This document shows, one piece after another, positions 1 through 12,182 of a stretch of DNA of 64,000 bases. The DNA is from Lunularia cruciata (lineage: Eukaryota; Streptophyta; Marchantiopsida; Lunulariales; Lunulariaceae): assembly GCA_948567375.1 (NCBI GenBank), contig OX419760.1, positions 37,634,001-37,698,000 of the forward strand. Reading direction: 5' to 3'. The position numbers and the translations under genes are program-made. Under the pieces are notes generated by a model that worked only from the letters and a program-made list of their open reading frames with translations, was not told where the DNA came from and ran no database searches. How positions within the stretch are numbered: position 1 is the first letter of the stretch; each line of letters begins with the position of its first letter.

Positions 1-676
1 TCAGTCGATCTTGCTTCTATCATCACAAGTAAAGTATCATCTAAAGAGCAACCAAGTTCCTCTATTTTGAATATTGCTTTGCTCTCTCTGAATGGTTTGA
101 CTACTGTAGGAGTATTAACTGGATAACGAGAATATTGTACCTTGTGATCATGATGAGTACCAGTGTCATTAAATTTACAGGTCGATCTTTACTTATGTTT
201 GGAAGAAAAGGAGATCTGAGCCACAATTGCGCCACTAGATTTCGAGAAGTTTGTAAGACTTTTGTAACTGCAAGTATGTGCAAATAGATCTACTTGTAGA
301 TCCTGCGGTTATTTTCTAGTGCTTGACATATATCTCTACCGGCTTCAAGCTGTATCGCATCAAACTATTGACGTAGATAGTCACGTTAGTGCATGTAAAG
401 AATATGACTAATTTGGCGTATAAGCCAATAATCTGTCTCTGGAAGGAAATCTGGTCCTAAATTATATAGCAACGATCATGATGCAGAAATTTGTAGTCAA
501 AACATATTATGTACGCACACAAACTATATCTGCGCACACTAGACTAAGCTGGGATTCTTGAGCATAATCGCCTTGGATCTTGGCTTGGAAGTCTAGCAAA
601 GAAACTCAAAGAAACTCAAGTCCCTAGAAATGATATACTTGTCGCGAGGCACGTCCTATCCATGGTCAAAGCAGAT

Positions 677-693
677 TATATATATATATATAT
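677..693. repeat. (TA)n microsatellite
   Basis: An uninterrupted run of TA dinucleotides sits in the left inverted-repeat arm. The corresponding part of the right arm has no such run, so it expanded after the arms separated. Confidence 0.8.
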
Positions 694-2742
694 TTCTTGC
701 TTTCTTTTTATATTTTACTAGCAGCTTGAGTTTGGGGCAAATAAAACATGAAACTAAAGTCCCATCAGAATCTGGTTACCATGATGGGCATAGGTAGCAT
801 TGATGCACCTTTGTATACTACATGTAGAAGGATAGCGATATGATTAGAACAGAAATTGATTTGGATTTGTACTTCAACCTTTGGAAGCTTAAAAATGGTT
901 AACACCTTTATAAAATTACATGTAAACCTTCAAGGATAACTAAATCAGAATCTGACCAATATAAATAAATAAATACATCTCTATATATATATTATTTTTT
1001 TATTTTTTTATTTGAACTCACAAGCGTCATTCTCATGCCAACAATGTGCAGGAATTCATCAATAGGTCCTAAAAATAAGAAAAATGCTGTTTCTACAAGC
1101 ATGATGAGGATTCTAATCCATTACAAGTGGAATATCATGGCCTTCAAAATTCAAGCAGTCTTGCAAACTTGATCATGTTCATGTTGTGTACATACCAGCA
1201 TGATAAGGAGCTTACTCCATTGCCAATGGATTAGAAAATGTACTTCAAGTATACCACTAGGTCCCAATGCCAAGTTGATGGTCGCCTCACAAATCAGGTC
1301 CTGAGATGTATCACCCTCCACCTTTTTTAGATATAAATTATACTTGAATCACAAGTTTGATAAGCTAAGTATGATCAAAGGTAAAGGGTTACAAAAATGA
1401 AACAAGAAGTATTGACTTATTAATGCATGTTTGAAATCATCTTAGTTTGTGCATTAACAGGGTCCTGACCGTTAAAAATCTCTATGCCAGTAGAACGTAT
1501 ATAGAATGTGCGTCACGTGGATCATTCAGCTGCAATGCCAGTTTGGTCTTCCCCTTACAAAGAAGGTCCTGAAATCCATCAGCCGCGCCAACCATGTTAG
1601 ATAAGTTTATTTGGTCAGCTAAGACATGGTCAAAGCACGTAAAGAAAACTATTCGCATAATTGACTTATCGATGCATGCTTTAGATGATCTATTAACGGG
1701 ACTCAGAAAAACTTCTCTCATGCATTAGGGCATGTATGTTCCATTTCTCAATCACGTGACATATATGAAGGAAAATTCTACAACGACACCTTCCTTGGGT
1801 TTAAAACTAGACTTAGCCTTGATAGCACCAGTCGTGAAACCTCATTGTTCACTGTGAGAGGGGCAATGAGAGGTGCAAACAATGAAGGCGCCGTATATCA
1901 AACTTTAGAACAGCAAGCTTCGCTGTCAATTATGACCGTGATGCTGCACAATCTGACAATTGTGTTTACAGATTAGTTTGTGTATCCAGTATGAACACAT
2001 CAACGTTCTACACTATCATCGCCTTATAATGTGCTTGATATTATTTAAAGACCTTTGCAATGGAATCATATGGACTTGAAAGCTTATGTTAACCCTCTAG
2101 TGCAGAAAAGATATTCCAAGAAAAATGGTAACTTTGTAATTTCCTACGCATGGCATTGCGGGAATGCATAGATCACCCTAAAATGCATGTATGGATAAAT
2201 CTTAGTAAGGCTAGGGATCAAAACACACCGTTTTGAAATAATTTTAGTACTTGCACAACACCTGTTTCTGGACCACATGTGTTCTGCATAATATCCAACT
2301 TATAACTTTGAGGTCTAGGTGTACATTCCCCCAAAATAAAATCATATCTAGAGTCAAACATTGTAGTTCATTGAAATATATTGACTCTGTCGCCCTTGCG
2401 TAAAAAATAGCCATAAGAATGAACTTATAGAATGTGTGTTTCTAATTTCTGTGCAAGCGCAGATTTAAAATCCAAAAAGAACTAGACCGTACAAAAGTTC
2501 AGGTATATTGGCAATTACACAAACATTTTGAATCATAAGCTTAACTAACGTGAGTATACAGTTGGTGAAACTAGATTGCAAGCTTCAACTCTCCAACTTC
2601 GCTATACTGGGACCAGAAAAACTATGGATTAGATCCTTAATATTTGCAAGTTGAAACATACAATTAGAAGATGCATCATCCCACTACACTTCGGCATCTA
2701 TTCCACGTCTACTAGTAGCCTAGCAGGTCAGAGACTACTTAC

Positions 2743-2857
2743 GCACCTCTCTTTCTCTCCAAGATTGCTTGTAAGTCATTTTGACCTTGCGTGCTTGCCG
2801 TGGCTTGTAGTAGTATCTGGTCAATCTTGGCCTCCATATCCATCTTGAATCCGCTTT
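2743..2857 (-). other. Candidate exon shared by both inverted-repeat arms (left copy)
   Basis: On the minus strand this 115-nt segment reads ESGFKMDMEAKIDQILLQ and then ATASTQGQNDLQAILERK. It is followed at 2742-2737 by GTAAGT, a good plant 5' splice donor, and preceded by AG. The right arm (44993-45125) carries the same segment with 18 extra nucleotides (six codons), so the indel keeps the reading frame. The amino-acid changes are mostly conservative (D/H, I/M, E/A, K/K). This suggests, but does not prove, an exon of a spliced gene. No known protein family is recognised. Confidence 0.35.
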
Positions 2858-3139
2858 CTCAAAGTAGGTGAAATTTATTGGAGTTCAACGACGAACACGA
2901 TGGTTGAAGCTGACCTTTTCAACAAGTCATGGAGATTCCAGTGACTGTTACATACTTGAATACGTATATTCAGCAAATCGCTTGTAAACCAGATCCAATT
3001 AACATCACGACACTGCTATTTCATTTATCACTCCTATACTGCTTTAGTTTAGAGGTAATTAAACTTGGTGTACCTTTCATTCGATTTCACAGTCCAAAGT
3101 ACTTTAGCAAGGGAGTAAAAGGAACACCAACACATGCAT

Positions 3140-3345
3140 TTACTGTGGACGAGGGAAGGTCGTATATGAAACAAGGAGAGATGGCAAAATGAAGTGCCAA
3201 AAAGTGGGAAATGACCTTACAAATTTCACACAGAAAATTGTCAGTGCATATATCATGTGAGTGAGCTCGAGAAAGCGGTTTTCCAACGCTGTATCCTTCA
3301 AATCAAAGAAGGACATAAGCGTTCCAATACAAAACACCATCTTCA
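3140..3345 (-). pseudogene. Conserved gene-like segment, left copy
   Basis: The minus strand contains a block that matches 44554-44745 of the right arm, including a shared stretch reading MIYxLTIxCVKFVxSFPT. In the frame that is open in the right arm (FEEYNAGKPLSRA) the left copy has a TGA codon, so at least this copy is broken if the segment is coding. Function unknown. It could equally be a conserved untranslated or intronic stretch. Confidence 0.3.
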
Positions 3346-3990
3346 GAAATACTTCTACATTTTATGCAGTGCATTGAATCACATCTCTATCTCAGAGTCT
3401 GTCCTTCACAAGATTGGACTCCGCCGGTGTGACGAATGCATTCATGACCACGCTAGCAGAGTCATCTGGGTCAGAAGATGTAGGTACACCGCTTGTATTG
3501 GTATATACGGAATAAGCTTCGATTTGCAGTTGCTTATTGTATATGTCATAAACCTTGTCGTGACGAAGAAGATTAGTCCCTAGACCGCTAGAAATGGTTC
3601 GCACCTAGCAAGCATCTATCTCCAAATTCATATTGTAGATGCCAGATACTGGATGTGACAATAATAGCACGGCTTGCATGGTCCACATACACTAAGCTTC
3701 TGTTGTTTAGTTCCCCTTTGTCTATTCTTTCCATGACTACTTAGAGAATCCATGTGTTACATTGAGATTCATAGTTCTTAACTCTCTATTCAATATCATC
3801 TTCTTGAAGGACTATCCACTATTCGTTCCTTCAGTTACTATCACTTGAAAGGTGAAGATTATTTTATCGATCCCTCAAGCTAATGTCCCTGTTGCAAGCA
3901 AATGATCAAATTTAGGTGAACTCTTCTAAACTAGCATCCGGGTATACTCTTCTAAGATTTATTTGCTCCTTGCAATGGTGGTTATTCTCA

Positions 3991-4356
3991 CCTTTGATTT
4001 CCAAGGATGATGACGATGAAGAGGTACCCTGGGCCTGACAAACAATAAATCAACTGGTTCTGGATACTTCGCTAGAACAAACCGATCACTGCACTCACTA
4101 GTCCTTCTTGCCAAGATTTTTCATCCCCTGGGTCTTCCCATCCTTCATGTGTGTTCTATGTGGTCGCCTTTTTCCCATGGCAAGGAGAATAAACCAACCT
4201 TAATATGCGGGAGCATACCGCTTTTTTTTCAAGTGCTTCACAGCCTCCCTCCAAGTGGCCACCAAACAACCTTCCAAGAGGTTCACTTGCAATGGGTTTG
4301 GCGGGCAGCATCTTATGCAAAACACCCGTTCGCACTGCGCTAGTCTTGGTACCCAA
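3991..4356 (-). other. Conserved gene-like segment with a splice-donor-like end, left copy
   Basis: The minus strand reads TSAVRTGVLHKM, then SEPLGRLFGGHLEGGCEAL and KKAVCSRILRLVY. The right arm at 43580-43760 has the same peptides (TSAVPTGVLHTM, and in another frame EGGCEEALGKKAVYHRI). Downstream, both arms keep a donor-like junction: AAAG followed by GTGAGA here (at about 3991) and AAAG followed by GTAAGA at 43906. Frame breaks differ between arms, so either this is a decayed gene or the transcript is non-coding. No family is recognised. Confidence 0.3.
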
Positions 4357-5289
4357 GCTTTAACATGTCAACTCCGCTCAAGAAGTCGGCTTCTTTCAGT
4401 CATCAATATATATAAAAATTTCTTCAAGTCAGTAATTTAGCTTTCTGACTCAAGCATGATACTCAGCGTGTTAGTACTCATGTCATTGATCAAGTATTTA
4501 GACTGGCATCGCCCAAGACTCTTGCACGACGCCATTTGGTGCTTGGTTCTGCATGGATATGCAGAAACACCAACCCACTGTTTCGCTCGTCCCCTAATCA
4601 AGGTTTCTCTCCCGTGGGAAGCCTTGGCAGCTGGACCAAGCCTCCGCTGATACGCAAAGGTGCTGACATTCCGTACTTTTTTCTTCACGGTGAAATGTTT
4701 AAACTTCCGCACAGTTCACTTGCACGCCGTTGAAAAGCTTTTGGATTCGGCATCGTTGATCTAACAAGTCTTCCACAACTTACTCCCTCGAGGTAAGTGG
4801 AAACACCAGCCTCCAGCACAAGAATTATCCTAGACACCAAAGCTCCTCTAATAAGGAGAGGGGGCCAATAGGGTGTTTCTTGGAAACCATATAACCCAGC
4901 GCTGATACGCGGTGGTACTAGTAAACAATATCTTCTCTTCGGTTCTTCATCATGATAAAGTGACCAGACCCAACACTGCCAAGAGTCCACTGGCCCGTCT
5001 GGTTCGTAAAAACTAACACCAGCTCGAGTATACCTCCTTAAGGCGCTTCTAAACACTAACTAGATCTTTACGAGCATCGGCATGAACGAGTCTTAAAGAC
5101 CTTAAAATTAGATCCTGCTATTTCAAACAGGAGCAATTGCTCTTGCAGCTTCATGGAATGTAAAAGCACAACCACCATTGCTGGTTGGCAATATCGTTTG
5201 TGGGTTGGATCAACTATCGATCCAACGCGAAAGAAAGAGCTTCTAAACAAGAGTCTTTCTCGCATCGCCAGGAAAAAGTAGTCCAAAAC

Positions 5290-5440
5290 GTTGCTCCGGT
5301 CTACCTTTCTTGATTGATGTCCAACACGTTTTCGATTCAAGATGGGACTCGTCTAGAATCTACGTTCCTCCGGTCTACCTCTCTTGATCGATGTCTAGCA
5401 CGTCCTTCGATGCGCGATAGGAGTTTTGTCTTTTGTCCGT
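5290..5440. repeat. About 75-bp tandem repeat, two units (left arm)
   Basis: The motif running from CGGTCTACCTTTCTTGATTG to the next CGGTCTACCTCTCTTGATCG recurs after about 75 bp. The right arm has three units of the same motif on the other strand (42608-42829). Copy number therefore changed after the arms diverged. Confidence 0.7.
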
Positions 5441-5695
5441 CCCCCATCTCAAGTGCTCCTTATTCAGGCCTCCTCCTCCTTTTAAGTGTTTCTCCTTAGT
5501 AGCTGGTGCGATTATCCATTTCACTGCTGCTGCAATCAAGACGAAAACAATTGAACCTCGTGGAAAACTCGAAAGCGTTTTCTTTCACTACACCCACCAC
5601 GCAACGAGGTGAAGCGAAATCAAGGGACAAGTAGCGACTCTTTCTCTTCTTGCGATGATGGCGTCAGCACATGAAATGATGGTTTTAATTTCCAT

Positions 5696-7370
5696 AAAGC
5701 ATGAGGGGCAATGGATAAGGATTTTCTATTGTGTAAGGATGCCATTGTATATCATAAAAAAAATAAAAATTTGATTAATTTTGAAGAATCGTCCTGAAGT
5801 TGAAAACTAAGCAATAATGATGCTATTTTCTGCATGCTGGACTCTACACAGCAATATCAATCTCTTGAAAGGTTTCAGTTAGATCATATAACATGTATTG
5901 TAACTAGATAAATCCAAAATACCCCTTATTTTGAATGTAAATATGTTAATCAAAAGAAAAATTCATATCATATTCCTTTAGAATGGAAATCATTTTTTTA
6001 ATTTGAACTTTGAGACGAGTATCATGCGTTATGCATGTTTACATTAATAATTTCTTAGAGTAAGTGACAATATTGATCCTTCTCCGAAGTTTGCATGCAT
6101 CTAATATAAAAAAAAATCTTTGTTTTTTTTCTACTCTCAATAGATTAAAATTTGTAAGAAGCCTTCTAACATTATTTGTATGTTTTTTCCTGGAGAAAGC
6201 AGCTTTGCAAATTTAAGGATGCTACTTATAATAAGAGATCTAGACATTGTCCCTTTGTCTGAACCTGATTTTGAATAGAAGGAGAGATCACTTTAGAAAT
6301 TTATATTCACATTAATGATCATTGGTAGACTCTGAGGTCAATTTAGACTTATTTTGTAATTTATCTTCCTCACTTCAATAATTAGAAGATTCAGCAATTA
6401 GAAAATCTAGATAGACTCACAGAAATTACTGAAACATTATTAAATTTAAAGACATAGATAGATGTTAAACGAGAAACACTGAATCATTCCATAGTATTAT
6501 TAACTTTTAAATTGAAACTTGACTTACAAACATAGCTATAAATATGTTATCTAATATGCTAATCATGAGGTTTTTTTACCGTAGAGCTGAAGCTACTTGG
6601 ATTTCTTCAAGTCCATCTTATACGGATCTAGATATTGGTAATATTCTCAAGTAGCTCGAGCTTTTGCTAAAATCCTTGCATTTATATGTTTTATATAGGG
6701 CATATGATAACGTTATCCCTTCTTTATTTCATTTCTGGAAATGGTTGCCTGATATGGTTATGATTATGAAAGTAAACAGTTACAAGATATCCACACTGAT
6801 CAATAAGGTTACTTTATACATGCACTATAGTTTCTCATAAAATTTAGATCTCATATAATATAGAAATTGCCAAGTTCAGAAACGATGGATTCAAATTCCA
6901 TCCTTGTGGTATGGTTATGATTATGAAAGTAAACAGTTACAAGATATCCACACTGATCAATAAGGTTACTTTATACATGCACTATAGTTTCTCATAAAAT
7001 TTAGATCTCATATAATATAGAAATTGCCAAGTTCAGAAACGATGGATTCAAATTCCATCCTTGTGGAATGTATAAGATAGTGTATAACTATGGAACTCAT
7101 ATTCTTATCAGAAAAAGGTAATTTTATATTAAGTTTATAGTCATAAAAAAATCTATGTGCAAAAGGACAGATCTATGGATCTACATAATTCAAACATTTG
7201 ATGTAAAAATGATAGATGGTTCTTTGTCCAAAAACAAAAATCATCTATCAAAATCTCTATGAACTTCAGTAGGTAATCCTTGAAGATAGCGGTAATCATT
7301 TATTGAAAAGTAGTAAGTGTGTTACACATACCAAATACATTCAATTATAGGTGTATGTTGCCCAGTTGGT
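5696..7370. other. AT-rich stretch without recognisable genes
   Basis: The sequence is strongly AT-rich with many poly-A and poly-T runs and only trivial open frames. It lies just inside the left inverted-repeat arm. It is the left remnant of the original spacer between the arms, before retroelements filled it. Its only clear structure is the 157-bp tandem duplication at 6753-7066. Confidence 0.6.
6753..7066. repeat. Perfect 157-bp tandem duplication
   Basis: Two adjacent copies, 6753-6909 and 6910-7066, read identically by eye from TATGGTTATGATTATG to CCATCCTTGTGG. The absence of any difference implies a recent event or a local assembly error. Everything around it is old and diverged. Confidence 0.9.
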
Positions 7371-7439
7371 TAAGGTGGTGTAGTCCCTATCTTCCTTCCA
7401 AATGCAATCTTGGTTGTACATTGAAAAACCATCTGAAAA

Positions 7440-7905
7440 GCTATAGCATTCATGTCTTGATGGAAACTTGATCTAGAATAGCATATGTGAAACGGAGAGG
7501 GTGATGGTCCTTCTTCATGGCTACAATTAGCTTACAAAAATCTTGGCACACTCTTATGTTTCTGGTCTTCTTCTTGGGTTTTACAATGATGGGATACCCA
7601 CTCACTACTAAGTATTGGAAAAATGATACGAGCACTTAGATACTTATCTATTTCAGCCTTCACCAATAAGGAATATTTGGTGTTGAGTTTGTATTATTGT
7701 TTTCTAACAAGGACCACTCCTTCCTTCATACCAATTTGATGTTCTCCAAATTTTTGAAGGATTTTAGGCATCTTCTCAATTTTCCAAGCAAAGACATCAT
7801 GCTATTCAAAGAATAGCCAGGTGTAGTCTCCATACTCCTCTTTGAGTTACAAAGTTAGAAATTTTCAGCAATTTTCCTTTGTCTATATATAATTCTTAGC
7901 AATTG
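7440..7905 (-). pseudogene. Ty3/gypsy reverse transcriptase fragment (old element)
   Basis: The minus strand reads VFAWKIEKMP, then GEHQIGMKEGVVLVRKQ, a stop, YKLNTKYSLLVKAEIDKYL, and after a frame change PKKKTRNIRVCQDF and KKDHHPLRFTYAILDQV. These are the N-terminal fingers and first palm segment of a gypsy-type RT (family pattern PKKNGKIRVCVDYRKLN then KKDPFPLPF). The catalytic YxDD box is not present: homology stops near 7440. The fragment ends at the 5-bp duplication of element A (7917-7921). The same element resumes beyond A, with gag and protease at 13447-15080, giving the correct minus-strand order gag, PR, RT. Confidence 0.75.
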
Positions 7906-8587
7906 TCAAGGATAATGATACGGTGACAATCCAACAAATATCACTTTTGCGGTAATCAAGTAAATAAATTTTGTTCCCATAGAGATACGAGTCAAAAATA
8001 TCCAAATACAAAGTCAAACAGTAACAAATAGTTCTTCTTGGTTGCATCTTTAATCTCTAAGGTAGAAACTACACCCAGCAGAGAGTAACAAGCACTGACT
8101 CATAGTGTCGCCACAATTATCACTCCATAATCACAATACTATCCAATCTTTCCAAAAAACATTTGATTGTGATGATTCATACTTTTTTGAAGATGTCTTC
8201 TTCATTGCAAAATGCTTTGTTTCAGAATTGTGTTCCAACTCTCCACTGAGGCACAACTTCCTTGATTGAAATCACTTTACATCAACCTTATGTTGCACTC
8301 ACAAATGAAAAATACTACCAACACTACCATTCCTCTCAGATCTGTCAACGCATTGCTTTGATTGCACTGCACTCAAGTCAAACACAAAGAATGAAGATCA
8401 AGGCTACAGAATCCAACATCCAACAAGCACAGTGATTTACACTTTGAATTTCTCACACACTCACAAACACAAACATAGGATTGATACTTGGAATTAAGCT
8501 CAAGCAACAAGCACTCAGAATCAGCACTTCAGTTTATATATCTTCAAAATTATAAATATTGAACAACACAACTCTACGAATGCCTCC

Positions 8588-8595
8588 TTTAAATA
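8588..8595 (-). promoter_or_regulatory. TATA box of element A
   Basis: TATTTAAAGGAGGC on the minus strand, 667 bp from the 3' end of element A. The same box lies at a near-identical distance in B (11497-11504), C (TATTTAGA, 29060-29053) and D (35909-35916). A fixed box-to-end distance in four copies supports a real LTR promoter, with the remaining 640-670 bp being R plus U5. Confidence 0.6.
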
Positions 8596-8720
8596 GTAAA
8601 GCGATTGACAATTACTGACAAAAATAATGTTCTACAACAACTCTACAAACCTATAGATCCAAAATGACAATGCACCTCTTCATATCTCAAATTTGTTTCT
8701 AATCCATTCCGATATCAACC

Positions 8721-10310
8721 TCAACATTGGCTTCCAAACCCTATGATCCTCTTCACTTCTCCTTCTTTGGGTCCCTCCAATTCCACTCCTAAATCTTCTA
8801 TTTCAACTATCTCTTCACTACAAACTACAATTGCACTCCTATCTACTCTATCTATGTCATTATCTGCTGACCCGTTCCTTTTTACTGTCTTAGGTAAATC
8901 ACCCGATGACACTTGCACTCCTACTTCTACTACTTCAAACTTCTTCTCTAAATTTATCTCACTATGAAGTCTATTCAAGTTTGATCTAACAAGATCTAAT
9001 TTGAGACAAACATTGTGTCCTACCTCTAACATCTTCCTATCTACATGATCTTGCAGATGAACTAGAAGATTATTCAACTCCGTGTCCTTTGCCTTCCTCT
9101 TCCTCATCTCTTGCACCAACAACTTCAACTCATGCAACCTCACTTCCTCCAACTTTCCTTCAACTTCAATATTGAGCAATGCTCTCAACTCGTTTACCAC
9201 TACTCCCAATACTTTTGACTCCGCCACCGGCTCTTCTTTCTTTTTCTTTCTCTCCTCTTCTAGCTCATTGTGATACATCACCTACTTGTCCTTGAACTCA
9301 ACCTTCATTGCTTTCTTCTCTTGTTTATTTTTCAATCCTCACAATTGTTCTTCCTCCTGACTATGCTCTGTCAACGCCCGCTGCAAGGCTTGGTCCTTAT
9401 CTGCCACTTTCTTCCTCATACTCTCCAACTCCTGCTCCATCACTACTGCACTTGCCTTTAAATGCATTGCCTCCACTTGTGCATCAACAATTTCACTCTT
9501 TAGCACTTTGACCAACGCAGTCTTCTCCTTTACTTCCTCTCTACATTTCACCAGTCCTCCCTCATCAATTTTGAGTTTTTGCTCCAAAGAATGGCCTCCA
9601 CTCAAAGTTCTTTGGCTTCCATCTCTACTCTCATTAGCTTGCTTCTCAACAAAGAGGTCTCCGCACTCCACTTTGTCACGACCGCAAATTCATCCTTCAC
9701 ATCCAGATTAACACTCACCATCTCTACGTTCTTCTACAATAGAAACACCAACAGTGGACACACGGCCTTTGACATATACTCTACTCCATCATACTTCCTA
9801 TTTTTGTCTTTACTATCTTCACTCTTGGAAAGGTTACTCTTTGACTGGTGCCTTACCTCAAAGACACGATCTTTGTTTCTTCAAAGTTTCTTCATCCAAG
9901 CTCTCCTCCTTCTTGGCGGTAACCTTATTTGGTCCAACGGCAACAACTTGAGCACTTCTCTTCCCCCTCGCACCTCTTGGACATACCAAGTCACCCTCTT
10001 CTTCCTTCTCACGCTCACGCTTGGCTGTTGACATCTCCGGACTTGGCTTCTCTACTTCCACAACCCTTTCCCTTGATTGTTGGACTTCAGCTTCTCCTTC
10101 ACTACCATTGCTTGATTCCTCACTCTACAATGTGAACTCTTCTTCTCCTCCTAAGGCTTCTCCCTTCAACTCATTTTCTCCTTCTGATTCCTCCTCTAAA
10201 TTTGACTCTTTTACCTCCACCAACACTAGCTTAAGATAAGGCTTTTGTATCTTTTGTGGTTGTACTGATGCAATTTTTCCTTCAAGTCTACTTTGTTTCT
10301 AGGCATGGGG
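8721..10310 (-). pseudogene. Coiled-coil protein remnant in element A (C-terminal part)
   Basis: Several minus-strand open stretches (10061-9858, 9671-9339, 9281-8721) belong to one decayed Lys/Glu-rich, heptad-like protein. The longest, 186 codons, contains LHELKLLVQEMRKRKAKD and, near its end, EVGVQVSSGDLPKT followed by VVCSEEIVEIEDLGVELEGP and PKEGEV. The same C-terminal motif set (VQV, then SEEIVEI, then PKEGEV) recurs in B (11160-11330) and D (35560-35740). That makes it a conserved protein of the family rather than a chance frame. It ends just upstream of the TATA box. No domain of known function is recognised; it could be a gag-like or accessory protein. Confidence 0.6.
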
Positions 10311-10314
10311 ATGT

Positions 10315-12177
10315 TGTGGTACCCACATTTTTCATTTTGGACAAGTTTTGAAGAAGAAGTGCCTTGCTGAAACCAAATTGAAACCAAATTGAAACCAAAT
10401 GGAGAAGAAATGAAAGGAAACTTGTGTTTTGATCAAGCTCAAGGAAGTCAACTTCATGTAAGAGAAAGAAGGACTCGGATTGGATCGGACCTGAAAGAGT
10501 GTAGACCCAAAAGAGGAATGGAAGGTTTTAGGTCAGGATTATTGTGGAGGCCATATCTCGATGATGAAATATCCAAATCATACGTGCTATACCTTGTTGG
10601 AAGATTCTAGCTCAGGGTTTTCCATTGCCACCAAAATCGTTGAGTTTGGAGGTCTATAGTAGAAGTTACAAGCATTTGAAATTTTAGGAGTAGATGTATA
10701 AAGTAGTTGAGTGTCTTCGAGTTCATAGTACTTTGGATCTATATTCTTTGGGTCTCTACAACTTCGGGTTAGAAGTTTCTTTTCCTCAAGATGAAGGTGA
10801 CTAAATCCGAGATAGTCGGACCTCGGAGTGCAGTGAAGGTGACTTTGGGAGTCTTGTAGAGGGATTAGAGGAAGTTAGAGGAAGGAATGAAGATATTTAG
10901 AATATCCATGACTTCAATTTCAATTTAGATTGAAGATAGGAAAGAATTAGAAGGGAAATAGTAGTAGTGAATGAACACAAAGTGTAGGATCAGACAGTAA
11001 GTGTATCTTTGGGTCAATTACATGAGTGATTAGGGGAAAGTGGGTTCCAACTTGAAGGCATAGATAGTGTACCCATGCTTTCAATTACAATTCTTGATGA
11101 GGATATAATAGAATTAGCAAAGGAATTGATAGTAGTTAGGCCCAAAGTTGTAGAGGTAAGAGTGCAGGTGTCTTTGGAGTTGACGTTAGAGATATTAGAG
11201 AAGAGTCAGTTGGGAGATAAAGAGTTAAATAGATTATCCACTAGTGCAATGGTAGTTTGTAGTGAAAAAATAGTAAAAATAGATGAGTTAGGAGTATAAT
11301 TAGATAGACCCAAGGATAGAGTAATATGTGAGGTAACTTCTGGATTGGAAGCAAAGAAAGAAGTAGACATTGGAGTAGTAATAGATTTGAGATTGAAGAG
11401 GCAGATATGAAGAGGTGGTTTGTCATTTCAGATCTGCAGGTAGGAAAAGTTGATGTAGAACGGTATAGTTGTTAGATAACTATTAAGTGCTTTTCCTATT
11501 TAAAGGTGACATTCATAGTCGTATGTTATTCAATGTTCATAATTTTTGAGAATAGATAAAGCAAAGTGTTGTGAAGTAGTGCTCGTTGTTTGAGCTTAAT
11601 TCTGAGTATCAATTTTATGTCTATGTTTGTGAGTGTTGTGAGAATTTCAAAGTGAAAATTAGTGTGTTTGTTGGATATTGGATTCCACAACCTTGATCTT
11701 CATTTTGTATGTTTGATCCTGAGTGAATTGCAATCGAAGTAATGTTGTGATAGATTTGAGAGAAATAGTAGTGTTGGTAGTATTCTGCAATTGTGAGTGC
11801 AGCGCAATGTTGATGTAAAGAAATTTCAATCAAGAAAGTTGTGCCTTTAGTGGAGAGATGGAACACAATTCTAAGGCAAAGTCATTTTGCAATGAAGTGC
11901 TCTTTTTAGGAGAGACTAAATCATCACAATCAAGATTGTTTGGAAAGATTTGATGGAGTTGTGATTAAGTGTGACAAATTGTTGTGACAAGGCTGCAAGT
12001 CAGTGCTTGTTACTCTCTTCTAGGTGTATTTTCTACTTGAAAGATTAAAGAGGAACCCAAGAAGAACCACATTGTTACTGTTTGACTTTGTATTTGACCA
12101 ATTCTGACCAATTTCTCTACGAGAACACACTTTACTTACCTGATTACCACAAAAGTGATATTTGCCAGGTTTTCACA
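10315..12177 (+). mobile_element. Element B: short solo-LTR-like copy nested in A
   Basis: Starts TGTGGTACCCACATTTTTC and ends TTTTCACA. It is flanked by the perfect 5-bp direct repeat GATGT (10310-10314 and 12178-12182). At 1863 bp it is about half the length of D: it keeps the 5' few hundred bases and the 3' third (C-terminal coding motif, TATTTAAA at 11497-11504, R/U5) but lacks the N-terminal coding half. It lies in the opposite orientation inside element A and is therefore younger than A. Confidence 0.88.
11075..11410 (+). pseudogene. Coiled-coil protein remnant in element B (C-terminal tail only)
   Basis: Reads VEVRVQVSLELTLEILEKSQ, then ELNRLSTSAMVVCSEKIVKI, then a stop at 11297 and LDRPKDRVICEVTSGLEAK. 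It aligns with the tails of the A and D proteins. Everything N-terminal is missing, so the protein could not have been made from this copy. Confidence 0.55.
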
Positions 12178-12182
12178 GATGT

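Larger units (their letters stand above)
1..5695. repeat. Left arm of a large inverted repeat (cut by window edge)
   Basis: Read on the minus strand, this stretch matches 42310-47590 on the plus strand over essentially its whole length. Examples are the start (about 25-420 against 47590-47220), the segment near 3150-3340 against 44560-44720, and the inner end near 5600-5695 against 42310-42395. The match is interrupted by many small indels and substitutions, so the arms are old and not an assembly duplicate. Homology is still visible at position 25, so the true outer end lies outside the window. The arm also contains an internal diverged duplication (about 1190-1440 against 1480-1730). No complete gene is recognisable; gene-like segments are listed separately. 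Confidence 0.85.

Noticed and set aside
9579-10031. 150-codon plus-strand open frame
   Set aside because: It is the antisense shadow of the Lys/Glu-rich protein remnant of element A. Similar frames in B, C and D are likewise on the strand opposite the conserved motifs.
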